Source: VXPQ01 sp965232485 | GTDB taxonomy: Bacteria > Bacteroidota > Rhodothermia > Rhodothermales > VXPQ01 | DNA length: 64,000 bases | Assembly (NCBI GenBank): GCA_965232485.1 | Contig: OZ246975.1 | Coordinates: forward strand, 62,001 to 126,000 | Reading direction: 5' to 3' | Shown: one piece after another, positions 11,908 through 21,413 of the stretch | Numbering within the stretch: the first letter of the stretch is position 1 | How the letters are laid out: the number at the start of each line of letters is the position of its first letter | The notes under the pieces: generated by a model | What the model was told of the DNA's origin: nothing | The model's database searches: none | Seen by the model: the letters and a program-made list of their open reading frames with translations, nothing else | Position numbers and translations under genes: made by a program

Positions 11908-12128
11908 GCGAGTCGGAAGAACGTTCGGAAGGGCGCCTCGTCGAGTTTGAGCGGCTTAATGCGCTGGGAAGGCTGGTGTGTCTTGGCGGGCTCGCCGCCC
12001 GATTCGCCGCCGGGACGCTCCGCGCCGCCGCGAGGCGGACCGTGCATATCTGTACGGACGCCGAAAAAGCGTTCAGGGAAGGAAAGGACCCGAATATCAA
12101 CGACGCCCGGATCGTCAGCGAGGAATAG
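11904..12128 (+). CDS. small hypothetical protein, co-translated with upstream gene
   Basis: 74 residues. It starts at the ATG inside the ATGA overlap with the preceding stop, a typical translational coupling. A mildly hydrophobic Ala/Leu/Gly stretch (about 21-42) could be an amphipathic or membrane-associated helix; the rest is charged. No known family is recognised. Together with the preceding gene it forms a two-gene unit ending just before the convergent lon stop. Confidence 0.55.
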   Translation: MSESEERSEGRLVEFERLNALGRLVCLGGLAARFAAGTLRAAARRTVHICTDAEKAFREGKDPNINDARIVSEE

Positions 12129-12176
12129 CGGGTCGCTTTTCGGCAGTTCGCTCGGTGGAACGGCTTCGGCGAACCG

Positions 12177-14726
12177 TCACGTAATTTCAATCTCTATCTT
12201 CGCCTCGGTCGAGCCGTTGGCGTCGTGCGGAAGCGGTTTTGGGGCGCTCTTTTCCTCTTCTTCGGCGCTCGCGCAGAACATTTCCCGTATGTCCGCAACC
12301 GGTTCTTCTTCCAGCGCTTGATCAAGGATGTCTTCTACGCGGCGCGCATACAGAATGCGTAGCCCTTCCAGCGCTTCGCCCGCTATTTCCTTCACGTCTT
12401 TTTCGTTTTTCTCCGGAAGCACCACGGTTCGAACGCCCGCCCGCCTTGCTGCGAGGACTTTTTCCTTAATGCCTCCCACGGGCAGGATGAGTCCGCGCAG
12501 GGTGATTTCGCCGGTCATGGCTATGTCGTGGCGAATGCGGCGCTGCGTATAAATCGATACCAGCGCGCTCAGCATGGCGGCGCCTGCGGACGGGCCGTCT
12601 TTCGGCACGGCGCCCGCAGGTACGTGAATGTGCACGTCCCACCGCCGAAACGCTTCTCCCGGAATGCCCAGCTTATCCGCGCGCGACTTGACGTACGAAA
12701 GCGCCGCCTGGGCCGATTCTTTCATTACCTCGCCCAGCTTGCCCGTCAGAACATGTTTCCCGCTTCCTCTGGATACGGAGGCTTCTATGAAAAGAATGTC
12801 GCCGCCGGTCGGGGTCCAGGCCAGCCCCGTGGCCACGCCGGGAACTTCCGTGTGTTGGGCTACCTCCGGAAAATGCTTGCGGCCGCCAAGGTAGCTTTCC
12901 AGATCCTCCGCCCGAATCGTTGCAGAGACCGCTTCGTCCGTGGCGATCTGCTTGGCGACGCCCCGCGCTACGGCGCCGATCGTGCGCTCCAGTTGGCGCA
13001 CGCCGGATTCGCGGGTGTATCCGTCTATGATGGTGCGGATGGCCTCGTCCTCAAGGGCCATTTGTTTTTTTGCGAGGCCGTTGTGCTCCAGTTGACGGGG
13101 CGCGAGGTATTGCTTTGCAATCCGGAGTTTTTCTTCGCGGGTATATCCCGTGATTTCGATGCTTTCCATGCGGTCCCGAAGCGGGCCGGGGATCATTTCC
13201 GGAAAATTCGCGGTCGCAATGAAGAAAACCTTCGACAGATCGTAGTCCAGCTCGATGTAGTGATCGTTGAAATTGTCGTTTTGCTCGGGATCCAGCACTT
13301 CCAGCAGGGCGCTGGACGGATCTCCCCGAAAATCCGCCCCGATCTTGTCCACTTCGTCCAGCATGAAGACGGGATTGTTGACGCCGGCCTTTTTGACGCC
13401 CTGAATGATTCGTCCCGGAAGCGCCGCCACATAGGTGCGCCGGTGCCCGCGGATTTCTGCCTCGTCCCGGATGCCGCCCAGGCTCATCCGGACGAATTCC
13501 CGCCCGACGGCGCGGGCAATGCTTTTGCCCAGGCTCGTTTTTCCGACGCCGGGCGGGCCGTGCAGACACAGGATGGGGGCTTTCATATCTCCCTTCAGAT
13601 GCAGGACCGCAAGGTATTCGAGGATGCGTTTCTTGACCTGATCCAGTCCGTAGTGGTCTTCGTCGAGCACCTCGGCGGCCCGCGTAATATCAAGGTCGTC
13701 TTTCGAATAGTCCAGCCAGGGCAGGTCCAGCAGCCAGTCCACGTAATTGCGCGTGACAGCGTAATCCGGCGAAGCCGGGTTTGATCGCGACAGACGCTTT
13801 ATTTCCTTGTCCAGCGTTTCCCGCACATGTTCCGGCAGCGATTTCTTTTCGGCCTTTGCGCGAAGTTCCTTCACTTCGTCGGCGTCGTTTTCGCTTTCGC
13901 CCAGTTCGTCCTGGATGATCTTCATCTGCTGGCGCAGCAGGTATTCGCGTTGTTGCTTGTCCACGTCGGTCCGCACTCGGCTGCGGATGTCTTCGGAGAC
14001 CTGCAACACCTGAATTTCGCGATTCAGGTACTCCATGAGCTTGTCGGCTCGCTGGACCAGTCCGTCTAACTCCAGCAAGGCCTGCTTCTCCTCGACGCTG
14101 GTCTGGAGATTCGATGCAATGAAATGGACGAGCAGGGGGGGCGAGTCGATTTGCTGAATGGCGACCGCGGCTTCTCCAGGCAGGTGGGGCGACAGATTGA
14201 CGAACTGGATGGCCAGCTCCTTGACCGACCGGATCCGCGCCTTGAGTTCGATCTCGTCTGCAGACCAGTCTTCGTCTATCGGCGTCACATGGGCCTTGAA
14301 GTACGGCTCGGTCTGGCTGTATTCCTGGATTTCGAACCGCCGTCTGCCCTGAATGATCATGGAGTTGGGGCCGCCCGGAATCTTGATCAGCTTGAGAATT
14401 TCGGCCACCGTGCCAAGGCGATACAAGTCCTCCGTGCCGGGGTCTTCGATTTCACTCCGTTTTTGCGCCGCTGCGCCGATAATGCGTTTGTCTGCAAAGG
14501 CGTCGCGCACCAGCCGCATGGAGGAGTCGCGTCCGAGCGTGATCGGGAGTACGACGCCCGGATACAGCACGGTGTTGCGGAGCGCCAGCACGGGCAATTC
14601 TTCCGGGATGTCCGACGTGCCCATTTGCTTTTCTTCGTCGGGCGTCGGAAAGGGGATAAATTGCTCGTCGTCGTTGTCGATCGCGCTGTGGTCGCGCATA
14701 TCGCGGTATGGGTCCCGTGCGGGCAT
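12177..14726 (-). CDS. lon: ATP-dependent protease Lon
   Basis: 849 residues from the ATG at 14726; an ATG at 14699 is an alternative, and the frame is open to 14978. It is a cytosolic AAA+ serine protease for damaged and regulatory proteins. Order: N-terminal substrate domain ('LPVLALRNTVLYPGVVLP' near 40-60), coiled-coil helices, AAA+ module with Walker A 'GPPGVGKT' (about 389) and Walker B 'VFMLDEVDKIG', then the protease domain with catalytic Ser 713 in 'KDGPSAGAAM' and Lys in 'GGIKEKVLAA'. Some ~25 acidic, Pro-containing residues precede the conserved start. Divergent from the cystathionine beta-synthase gene. Confidence 0.94.
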   Translation of the reverse strand: MPARDPYRDMRDHSAIDNDDEQFIPFPTPDEEKQMGTSDIPEELPVLALRNTVLYPGVVLPITLGRDSSMRLVRDAFADKRIIGAAAQKRSEIEDPGTEDLYRLGTVAEILKLIKIPGGPNSMIIQGRRRFEIQEYSQTEPYFKAHVTPIDEDWSADEIELKARIRSVKELAIQFVNLSPHLPGEAAVAIQQIDSPPLLVHFIASNLQTSVEEKQALLELDGLVQRADKLMEYLNREIQVLQVSEDIRSRVRTDVDKQQREYLLRQQMKIIQDELGESENDADEVKELRAKAEKKSLPEHVRETLDKEIKRLSRSNPASPDYAVTRNYVDWLLDLPWLDYSKDDLDITRAAEVLDEDHYGLDQVKKRILEYLAVLHLKGDMKAPILCLHGPPGVGKTSLGKSIARAVGREFVRMSLGGIRDEAEIRGHRRTYVAALPGRIIQGVKKAGVNNPVFMLDEVDKIGADFRGDPSSALLEVLDPEQNDNFNDHYIELDYDLSKVFFIATANFPEMIPGPLRDRMESIEITGYTREEKLRIAKQYLAPRQLEHNGLAKKQMALEDEAIRTIIDGYTRESGVRQLERTIGAVARGVAKQIATDEAVSATIRAEDLESYLGGRKHFPEVAQHTEVPGVATGLAWTPTGGDILFIEASVSRGSGKHVLTGKLGEVMKESAQAALSYVKSRADKLGIPGEAFRRWDVHIHVPAGAVPKDGPSAGAAMLSALVSIYTQRRIRHDIAMTGEITLRGLILPVGGIKEKVLAARRAGVRTVVLPEKNEKDVKEIAGEALEGLRILYARRVEDILDQALEEEPVADIREMFCASAEEEEKSAPKPLPHDANGSTEAKIEIEIT

Positions 14727-15058
14727 ATTCAACGTGTTTCCGGTATGCAGGAAGGCGGGATTTCGGTCAGCGTATCCTTCTTTATGGAAAATACGGTCCT
14801 CGCCGCGTAAAACAAGCAGAGAATCCCGTCGGACATCAAAAACCGGGCCAAGCGCCTTGTCTGCCAATATTGCGGGCGTTTTCGGGGAGGATTCCGAATG
14901 TGCGCCATGCAACAGGTTGTTTTTGTCGGTTTTTTCGTTACAAAATTTTACAATTGGGTATGCAGGAACGGCGAGCAAAACGCCATCTGATGCGTACTAC
15001 CTGTCCGATTTCACGCATTCTACCCACGCAATACGGCAATACAACCAGAAAGCGGATC
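14727..15058. promoter_or_regulatory. divergent intergenic region, lon / cystathionine beta-synthase
   Basis: 332 bp. It has an AT-rich core at about 14905-14960 with T-runs and a near-palindrome (TTACAAAATTTTACAATTG) that could host promoters on both strands. No match to the TTTG-N20-TAnnTTTG pattern is good enough to choose. Open frames through this area are extensions of the flanking genes and look non-coding. Confidence 0.3.
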
Positions 15059-16444
15059 ATGTGGCTTGACAATATCACCGGCGCGATAGGCAATACCCCG
15101 CTCGTGCGGCTTCGCCGCATTACGGCGGAATGGCCCTGTACGGTGTTGGTCAAGCTGGAATATTTCAATCCCGGAGGCTCCGTCAAGGACCGCATTGGCC
15201 TGGCCATGATCCGGGACGCCGAACGGAAGGGTTTGCTGGCGCCGGGCGGGACCATTGTCGAAGGTACGAGCGGAAATACGGGCGCGGCGCTGGCCATGGC
15301 CGCCGCGATCCGCGGATACCGGTGTATTTTTACGACCACCGACAAGCAAAGTCAGGAAAAACTGGACGTATTGCGGGCGCTGGGCGCAGAGGTGATCGTA
15401 TGCCCCACCAACGTAGCCCCGGAGGACCCCAGGTCGTATTATTCCGTGGCGCGGCGCCTCGCCGAAGAAATTCCAGGCGCGGCGTATCTGAATCAGTACG
15501 ACAATCCGGCGAATCGGGCGGCCCATTACGAAACGACCGGCCCCGAAATATGGGCCGATACGGAGGGCCGCATTACCCATTGCGTAGCGGGCGCGGGCAC
15601 GGGCGGCACGCTTTCCGGCGTAGCGCGCTATCTCAAGGAGCAGAACCCGGACGTGCGGGTGATTGGCGTCGATCCGCGCGGCTCCATCTACCATGGGTAT
15701 TTTCATAATAGAAAAGTCGATGCGGACGATATCTACCCTTATCTGACCGAGGGCGTGGGCGAGGATATGCTGGCCGCCAACATGGATTTCGATATGCCGG
15801 ATGATTTCGTGCAGACGACGGATCGCGAAGCCATGCGGATGACGCGCCGCCTTGCCGCGGAAGAAGGGCTGTTTTGCGGACAATCTTCCGGCATGGCGTT
15901 GGCCGGGGCCGTGTCCTGGATGGAAGCGCATGCCGGGGCGCTTTCCGACGACGATGTGTTCGTGTTGCTTTTTCCCGATTCGGGATTTCGGTATCTTTCG
16001 AAAACCTACAACGACAACTGGATGCGAAACCACGGCTTCTTGCCCAGCGTGCCGGAAGTGACGGTGGATCGAGTGCTGGACGCCCGGGCTGATCGCAAGA
16101 CGCTGGCGTTCGCCGCGCCCGAAGACACGCTGGGGTCTGTTATCGGGGTCATGGCCAAGCAGGGCATTTCGCAGATGCCTGTGATGCGCGAGGACGAGGT
16201 GGTCGGCAGCCTCACGGAGAGCGTGATTATGAATCGCCTCGTCCAGGACCCGGACACGCAAGGCCAGCCCGTGGAAAGCGTCATGGATGCGCCTTTCCCG
16301 GTGGTTCCGCGCACGCTGGGGCTGGATCGCCTTGCCTTGTGCCTTGAGCGGGGCGGCGGGGCCGTGCTCGTACAGGCGGAACCCGGAGATCCGTATCAGA
16401 TTATCACCAAGAGCGACCTGATCGGGGCTTTGGCGCTTTCGTGA
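15059..16444 (+). CDS. cystathionine beta-synthase (PLP) with two CBS domains
   Basis: 461 residues from the ATG at 15059, chosen because 'MWLDNITGAIGNTPLVRL' matches the family start. It is a PLP enzyme of the cysteine synthase/cystathionine beta-synthase group; length and the C-terminal CBS pair (about 345-460) favour cystathionine beta-synthase (homocysteine + serine to cystathionine). The PLP lysine is Lys 43 in 'GGSVKDR'. 'EGTSGNTG' (asparagine loop) and 'GAGTGGT' (phosphate cradle) are present. The CBS domains normally bind adenosyl ligands and regulate activity. A pure cysteine synthase role cannot be excluded. Confidence 0.88.
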   Translation: MWLDNITGAIGNTPLVRLRRITAEWPCTVLVKLEYFNPGGSVKDRIGLAMIRDAERKGLLAPGGTIVEGTSGNTGAALAMAAAIRGYRCIFTTTDKQSQEKLDVLRALGAEVIVCPTNVAPEDPRSYYSVARRLAEEIPGAAYLNQYDNPANRAAHYETTGPEIWADTEGRITHCVAGAGTGGTLSGVARYLKEQNPDVRVIGVDPRGSIYHGYFHNRKVDADDIYPYLTEGVGEDMLAANMDFDMPDDFVQTTDREAMRMTRRLAAEEGLFCGQSSGMALAGAVSWMEAHAGALSDDDVFVLLFPDSGFRYLSKTYNDNWMRNHGFLPSVPEVTVDRVLDARADRKTLAFAAPEDTLGSVIGVMAKQGISQMPVMREDEVVGSLTESVIMNRLVQDPDTQGQPVESVMDAPFPVVPRTLGLDRLALCLERGGGAVLVQAEPGDPYQIITKSDLIGALALS

Positions 16445-16506
16445 AGCATTTCCCGATTCTTCCCGTTACCGCCTCTGACCTGTTTTTTTTTCGATCATGA
16501 AGTCGG

Positions 16507-16518
16507 GGATACTCTGAT
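16507..16518 (+). repeat. solo relic of MITE terminal sequence
   Basis: GGATACTCTGAT is a 12/12 match to the terminal repeat as found at the right end of the copy at 39806-40071 (read in reverse complement). It sits alone in the 130-bp gap before iolG, just after a T9 run (16483-16491). No second end is seen nearby. Confidence 0.4.
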
Positions 16519-16574
16519 CAAAACCTTATTACTTTAACCTGCCTCTCCGGGCCACTCAATCCCGTACATACAGG

Positions 16575-17579
16575 ATGACGTTACCGATCGCATTGATAGG
16601 GGCGGGCCGCATCGGACGGATTCACGCCGCAAACATCCATGCGGACGAGCGCGCGGTCTTGCGGTACATCGTGGACCCGGCGCCGGACGCCGCCGCCGAG
16701 GTATCCGCAATGACCGGGGCTCGGGCCGTATCCCTGGACGAAGCCCTTGCCGATCAGGAGGTGGCGGGCGTTGCGATCGCCAGCGCGACGAACACCCATG
16801 CGGACCTTGTCGAGCGTATCGCTCCCCTCGGCGTTCCCGTTTTTTGCGAAAAACCGCTGGACCTTTCGGTTGCCCGCGCGAAGGTCTGCGTCGAGGCGGT
16901 AACCCGGAACGACACGCCCTTCGTATTTGGTTTCAACCGGCGCTACGATCCCGATTTCGTCCGACTGCACGCCTTGATGCGGGAAGGCGTTCTGGGCAAT
17001 GTCGAATGCGTCCAGATCATCAGTCGGGATCCGGTCCCGCCTTCGCCGGACTATATTCGGACGAGCGGGGGGCTTTTTCGGGACATGGCGATTCACGACC
17101 TCGACATGGCGCGCTGGCTTCTTGGAGAGGATCCCGACGAAATCGCCGCCAGCGGAAGCAGCATCGCCCATTCTTATATAGGCGAAGCCGGCGACGTCGA
17201 TACGGCCCTGATCATGTTGCGGACGCCCGCCGGTCGTTTGTGCAGCATCAGCAATAGCCGGCACGCTTCGTACGGATACGATCAGCGGATTGAGGCGCAC
17301 GGCTCCTTGCGCGCGGCCCGCGTCGGCAATCCGCCGGAAACGCAGCTCCTCGTTGCGGGCGAGGAGGGCCATGTCCGTTCCGGGAACAAGCATTTTTTTC
17401 AGGATCGCTACGCCGAAGCGTATCGTCAGGAGATGCGGCACTTCGTTTCCGTGATTATGGGGCGGGAGGCGCCCCGGACCACGGTCCGGGACGGTTTGCG
17501 GGCGCTGGAACTCGCCGACGCCGCCGCGCAGGCGTTCCGGGAAAAAAGAACGGTTTCCGTGCGGTGCGCCGACCGATGA
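16575..17579 (+). CDS. iolG: inositol 2-dehydrogenase (Gfo/Idh/MocA family)
   Basis: 334 residues with ATG at 16575. It probably oxidises myo-inositol to scyllo-inosose with NAD+, the first step of inositol catabolism. The Rossmann motif 'GAGRIGRIHA' is at 9-18, the family's 'EKP' lysine at 92-94, and the substrate-side 'GGLFRDMAIHDLDMARWL' near 163-180 contains the catalytic His/Asp. The specific substrate follows from the neighbours, iolD, iolE and iolB, all in the same direction. A related sugar alcohol is possible. Confidence 0.85.
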   Translation: MTLPIALIGAGRIGRIHAANIHADERAVLRYIVDPAPDAAAEVSAMTGARAVSLDEALADQEVAGVAIASATNTHADLVERIAPLGVPVFCEKPLDLSVARAKVCVEAVTRNDTPFVFGFNRRYDPDFVRLHALMREGVLGNVECVQIISRDPVPPSPDYIRTSGGLFRDMAIHDLDMARWLLGEDPDEIAASGSSIAHSYIGEAGDVDTALIMLRTPAGRLCSISNSRHASYGYDQRIEAHGSLRAARVGNPPETQLLVAGEEGHVRSGNKHFFQDRYAEAYRQEMRHFVSVIMGREAPRTTVRDGLRALELADAAAQAFREKRTVSVRCADR

Positions 17580-17637
17580 CGCCGCCATGAATCTGTTCGC
17601 ACATTACGGCGATATTCGTTAAATAGTAGTACGATGC

Positions 17638-17663
17638 GTTGCGGCGCGGCGGTGCGCCGCAAC
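17638..17663 (+). promoter_or_regulatory. perfect 10-bp hairpin in iolG-iolD gap
   Basis: GTTGCGGCGC and its exact inverse GCGCCGCAAC enclose a 6-nt loop. No U-tract follows, so it is not a standard terminator. It could block exonucleases, reduce read-through or bind a regulator. A clear Shine-Dalgarno, AAGGAG (17685-17690), follows 8 nt before the iolD ATG. Confidence 0.55.
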
Positions 17664-17698
17664 CGAAATCAGGCCAGAAACCATAAGGAGATTCATCT

Positions 17699-19537
17699 AT
17701 GCGGTTGACGATGTCCCAAGCCCTGGTGCGGTATCTTGCGCGCCAGTATGTCGACGACGACGGCGATATTCATCCCTATTTCGCGGGCGTGTGGGCCATT
17801 TTCGGCCATGGCAATGTGGCGGCCATGGGCGAGGCCCTTTATGCGAACAGGGATATTTTGCCCACCTGGCGCGCGCACAACGAGCAGGCCATGGCGCATG
17901 CCGCGATCGCCTATGCGAAAGCCAACATGCGGCGGCGGGCCATGGCTTGCACGACCTCGATTGGTCCCGGCGCCACGAATCTGGTTACGGCGGCGGCCCT
18001 GGCGCACGCCAACCGCCTGCCCGTCCTGTTTTTGCCCGGGGATGTGTTCGCCAACCGGCGCCCGGATCCTGTGTTGCAGCAAATCGAAGACTTCGGCGAC
18101 GGCACGGTGAGCGCAAACGACTGCTTCCGCCCCGTATCCAGATATTTCGACCGGATCACGCGCCCGGAACAGATTATTACGGCGTTGCCGCGGGCCATGG
18201 CCACCTTCATGGACGCTGCGCGCTGCGGCCCCGTTACGCTTGCGCTGTGCCAGGACGTGCAGGCGGAGGCCTACGATTACCCGGAAGCATTTTTTGAAAA
18301 AAGGGTATGGAACGTGCAGGCGCCGGATGCGGCCGCCTCGGATGTGCGCGATCTCGCGCAGCAGGCGCGGGCGTCGAAGCGCCCTCTGCTCATTGCGGGC
18401 GGTGGGGTACTCTACAGCAGGGCCAGCGACGCTTTGGCGTCGTTTGTGGAAGATGTCGGCGTTCCCTGCGCCGAAACGCAGGCAGGCAAAGGCGCATTGC
18501 ACTGGAGAAATCCGTTGAACCTTGGCGCCATCGGGGTGACCGGCTCGACGGCGGCCAATGCGGCGGCGGCGGAAGCCGACCTGGTGATCGGCGTGGGCAC
18601 GAGGCTGCAAGACTTTACCACGGCGTCGCGGTCGCTGTTCAGCAACCCGGATCGCAAACTGGCGCAAGTAAATGTGGGTTCGCTGGACCTCAACAAGCAC
18701 GGCGCCGCTCCGATTTTTGCAGATGCGAAGCGGCTATTGTCCAGCCTCCGGTCGGCGCTGGACGGATACGCCGTGGACGACGCCTGGCGCTCCCTGTCCA
18801 TTCGAAGGGCCAACGAGTGGCGGGCCGCCGTGCGCAACGCGCTTGCCGAACCTGGCGATCCGCCGTTCGCCTATGCGCAAATCCTTGGCGCGATCGACCG
18901 GGCGGCGGACGAAAACTCGGTGGTGGTCTGCGCGGCGGGCACGTTGCCGGGCGAATTGCACAAATTCTGGCGCGTGGCGAAGCCCGCCGGGTACCATGTC
19001 GAGTACGCCTATTCCTGCATGGGATACGAGATTGCCGGCGGCCTGGGCGTCAAAATGGCCTTGCCCGACCGCGAAGTCTTTGTCGTGGTGGGCGACGGGA
19101 GCTACATGATGATGAACTCCGAACTCGCCACCGCGGTCATGATGGGCCAAAAGATCATTGTGGTCGTATTCGACAATCACGGATATGGCTGCATCGACAA
19201 TTTGCAGCGCAGCGCCGGTTCGCCCAGTTTCAACAACATGTTTGAGGATACGGTGCACGAAGTACTTCCCGCAATCGATTTTGCGGCGCATGCGAAAAGC
19301 ATGGGTGCGGATGCGGTGCGCGTCGATTCCATGGATGCGCTGGAATCGGCCTTGCGGGCCGCCCGGATATCGGATACGTCGTCGGTTATTGCGGTTCCTG
19401 CCGCGCGAGACGGCAACGGCGCCCTGGGCGGCGCCTGGTGGGATGTGGCGGTGCCCGCCGTATCCAGTATGGAATCCGTGAACGAGGCGCGGGCGGCCTA
19501 CGAAGACGCGGTCGGCAATCAGCGCGTGGACGGATAA
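17699..19537 (+). CDS. iolD: 3D-(3,5/4)-trihydroxycyclohexane-1,2-dione hydrolase
   Basis: 612 residues with ATG at 17699 and a strong AAGGAG ribosome site. It is a thiamine-diphosphate enzyme that opens the inositol ring (THcHDO to 5-deoxy-glucuronate). The activating Glu lies in 'HNEQAMAHAA' near residue 61. The middle domain runs from about 200 to 340, and the ThDP/Mg motif 'GDGSYMMMNSE' is near 466 with its closing Asn in 'VFDNHGYGC'. Family length is about 620-640. It is followed directly by iolE (4-bp gap), so the genes are almost certainly co-transcribed. Confidence 0.93.
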   Translation: MRLTMSQALVRYLARQYVDDDGDIHPYFAGVWAIFGHGNVAAMGEALYANRDILPTWRAHNEQAMAHAAIAYAKANMRRRAMACTTSIGPGATNLVTAAALAHANRLPVLFLPGDVFANRRPDPVLQQIEDFGDGTVSANDCFRPVSRYFDRITRPEQIITALPRAMATFMDAARCGPVTLALCQDVQAEAYDYPEAFFEKRVWNVQAPDAAASDVRDLAQQARASKRPLLIAGGGVLYSRASDALASFVEDVGVPCAETQAGKGALHWRNPLNLGAIGVTGSTAANAAAAEADLVIGVGTRLQDFTTASRSLFSNPDRKLAQVNVGSLDLNKHGAAPIFADAKRLLSSLRSALDGYAVDDAWRSLSIRRANEWRAAVRNALAEPGDPPFAYAQILGAIDRAADENSVVVCAAGTLPGELHKFWRVAKPAGYHVEYAYSCMGYEIAGGLGVKMALPDREVFVVVGDGSYMMMNSELATAVMMGQKIIVVVFDNHGYGCIDNLQRSAGSPSFNNMFEDTVHEVLPAIDFAAHAKSMGADAVRVDSMDALESALRAARISDTSSVIAVPAARDGNGALGGAWWDVAVPAVSSMESVNEARAAYEDAVGNQRVDG

Positions 19538-19541
19538 CAGC

Positions 19542-20429
19542 ATGGACATACGATTCGGCGTAAATCCTATTGCCTGGTCGAATGACGACCTGCGGCGGCT
19601 GGGCGGCGACACGCCGCTGGAGACATGCCTGGCCGATGCGGCGCGGATCGGGTTCGAGGGAATCGAGATGGGCAACAAATTTCCGCGCAACGCAGATGCG
19701 CTTCGGGCGATTCTCGACCGGCGCGGCCTGGCCCTGATCGGCGGCTGGTATTCGGGAAACCTGCTGGGCGACGATGTGGATACGGAAATCGCCGGGCTTC
19801 AGGACCATCTTGCGCTGCTGAAGGCGATGGGCAGCGAGGTGTTCATCTATGCCGAATGCAGCAACACGATTCATCCGGACGTCAACCGGGGCATGCAGGA
19901 CAAGCCGGTCCTGGAGGAGACGATGTGGCCGTTGTTCGGGCGGCGCCTGAGCGGGTTGGCTGCCTATATTCGACAGGAGGGCTTCCGTTTCGCCTACCAT
20001 CACCATACGGGCACGGTGGTGGAAACGGCGGCGGAACTGGACCGCTTTTTCGCCGAAACCTCGGACGACGTCGGCGTCGTACTGGATACGGGCCACGCCT
20101 GGGTAGGCGGCATTGATCCGGTGGATGTTATTCGCTCGTGTCCGCAACGGATTTCGCACGTACATTGTAAGGATGTGCGCCCCGCCGTGCTGACGGACAT
20201 CCGCTCCCGGAACGCCAGTTTTCTGACTGGGGTGATCGAGGGGATGTTTACGGTCCCCGGCGACGGCGCCATCGCTTTCGATCCTGTATTCGCTGCACTG
20301 GAAAACATGGGCTATGCGGGCTGGGTGGTTGTGGAGGCCGAGCAAGACCCGGCCGTCGCCGACCCGGCGCAGTACGCCGAACTTGGATTGTCTTCCTTGC
20401 GCGCTTCGGTCCGCAGGGCGTCTCAATAA
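19542..20429 (+). CDS. iolE: myo-inosose-2 dehydratase
   Basis: 295 residues, ATG 4 bp after the iolD stop. It dehydrates scyllo-inosose to the trihydroxycyclohexane-dione that IolD uses. It is a xylose-isomerase-like TIM barrel ('FGVNPIAWSNDDL' at the start, 'YHHHTGTVVE' near 151-160, 'LDTGHAWVGG' near 185-194, 'HCKDVRP' near 208-214). Metal-binding Glu, Asp and His positions of this fold are in place. Confidence 0.92.
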   Translation: MDIRFGVNPIAWSNDDLRRLGGDTPLETCLADAARIGFEGIEMGNKFPRNADALRAILDRRGLALIGGWYSGNLLGDDVDTEIAGLQDHLALLKAMGSEVFIYAECSNTIHPDVNRGMQDKPVLEETMWPLFGRRLSGLAAYIRQEGFRFAYHHHTGTVVETAAELDRFFAETSDDVGVVLDTGHAWVGGIDPVDVIRSCPQRISHVHCKDVRPAVLTDIRSRNASFLTGVIEGMFTVPGDGAIAFDPVFAALENMGYAGWVVVEAEQDPAVADPAQYAELGLSSLRASVRRASQ

Positions 20430-20446
20430 AACGGAATGAAATAACC

Positions 20447-21253
20447 ATGCGCAAATTGGTAGTACCCACGGGCGAACGAAACGAAGACGGACAAGTGCTG
20501 TGCGTTACGCCCGAATCCGCCGGCTGGGAATACGTGGGATTCGCCGTGCATCGTCTGCGGCCCGGACAAAATCTCGACCTGGCGGCAAGCGACCGGGAAA
20601 CCTGCATCGTATTGTTGTCCGGCAAGGCTACGGTGACGGCGGGCGACGAATCGTTTGCGGAACTGGGCGGGCGCAAGGATGTGTTCGATGGCCCTCCGAC
20701 CGCTGTGTACGCTCCATACAAGACGGCTTGTTCGGTCCGGCCCCATACCGATCTGGAGGTGGCGTTGTGCACGGCGCCTGGCGGCGGTCGCTATGCGCCG
20801 CGCCTCATCGCCCCGGGCGAACTTCCGCTTGAGGTGCGCGGGACGGGAACGAATATGCGGCGCGTACAGAATATTCTCCCGGAAACCGAGCCGGCGCATA
20901 GTTTGCTGGTGGTGGAAGTGATTACGCCGGGCGGGAACTGGTCCAGTTATCCGCCGCACAAACACGATCAGGATAATCTGCCGATGGAATCCTCGCTGGA
21001 AGAAACGTATTATCATCGTTTCAGTCCGCCGCAGGGGTTTGCGTTCCAGCGGGTGTATACCGACGACCGATCGTTGGACGAAACCATGTCGGTGGAGGAC
21101 GGCGACTGCGTGCTGGTGCCCCGGGGCTACCATCCCGTAGGGGCGCCGCATGGATATGATTTGTACTATCTTAACGTGATGGCCGGCCCCCGGCGGACCT
21201 GGGCGTTTACGGACGACCCGGACCATGCATGGATTATCGGGCGCGCGGTTTGA
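20447..21253 (+). CDS. iolB: 5-deoxy-glucuronate isomerase
   Basis: 268 residues, 17 bp after iolE. It isomerises 5-deoxy-glucuronate to 2-deoxy-5-keto-gluconate. It has two cupin halves; the metal site is in 'YPPHKHDQDN' (near 168-177), with 'ESSLEETYYHRFSPPQGF' and 'VLVPRGYHPV' following, all typical of IolB. It is the last iol gene in this cluster; the kinase IolC, aldolase IolJ and dehydrogenase IolA are not in the window. Confidence 0.93.
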   Translation: MRKLVVPTGERNEDGQVLCVTPESAGWEYVGFAVHRLRPGQNLDLAASDRETCIVLLSGKATVTAGDESFAELGGRKDVFDGPPTAVYAPYKTACSVRPHTDLEVALCTAPGGGRYAPRLIAPGELPLEVRGTGTNMRRVQNILPETEPAHSLLVVEVITPGGNWSSYPPHKHDQDNLPMESSLEETYYHRFSPPQGFAFQRVYTDDRSLDETMSVEDGDCVLVPRGYHPVGAPHGYDLYYLNVMAGPRRTWAFTDDPDHAWIIGRAV

Positions 21254-21413
21254 CTGCATCCCCGTTGGTCGGACGCCATCGCCGCGCAAGGATAACAGAA
21301 AGATGCGCCGCCGGGATATCCGTTCCCGGATCGTCGCCCGCAATGCTCCGGTTGGCGCGTTGCGCCATCGGGATCAGGCAAGAACACACATGGATATTCA
21401 TCGGAGGTTCGCC

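Noticed and set aside
16483..16491. T9 run as a terminator after the cystathionine beta-synthase gene
   Set aside because: No stable hairpin directly precedes it.
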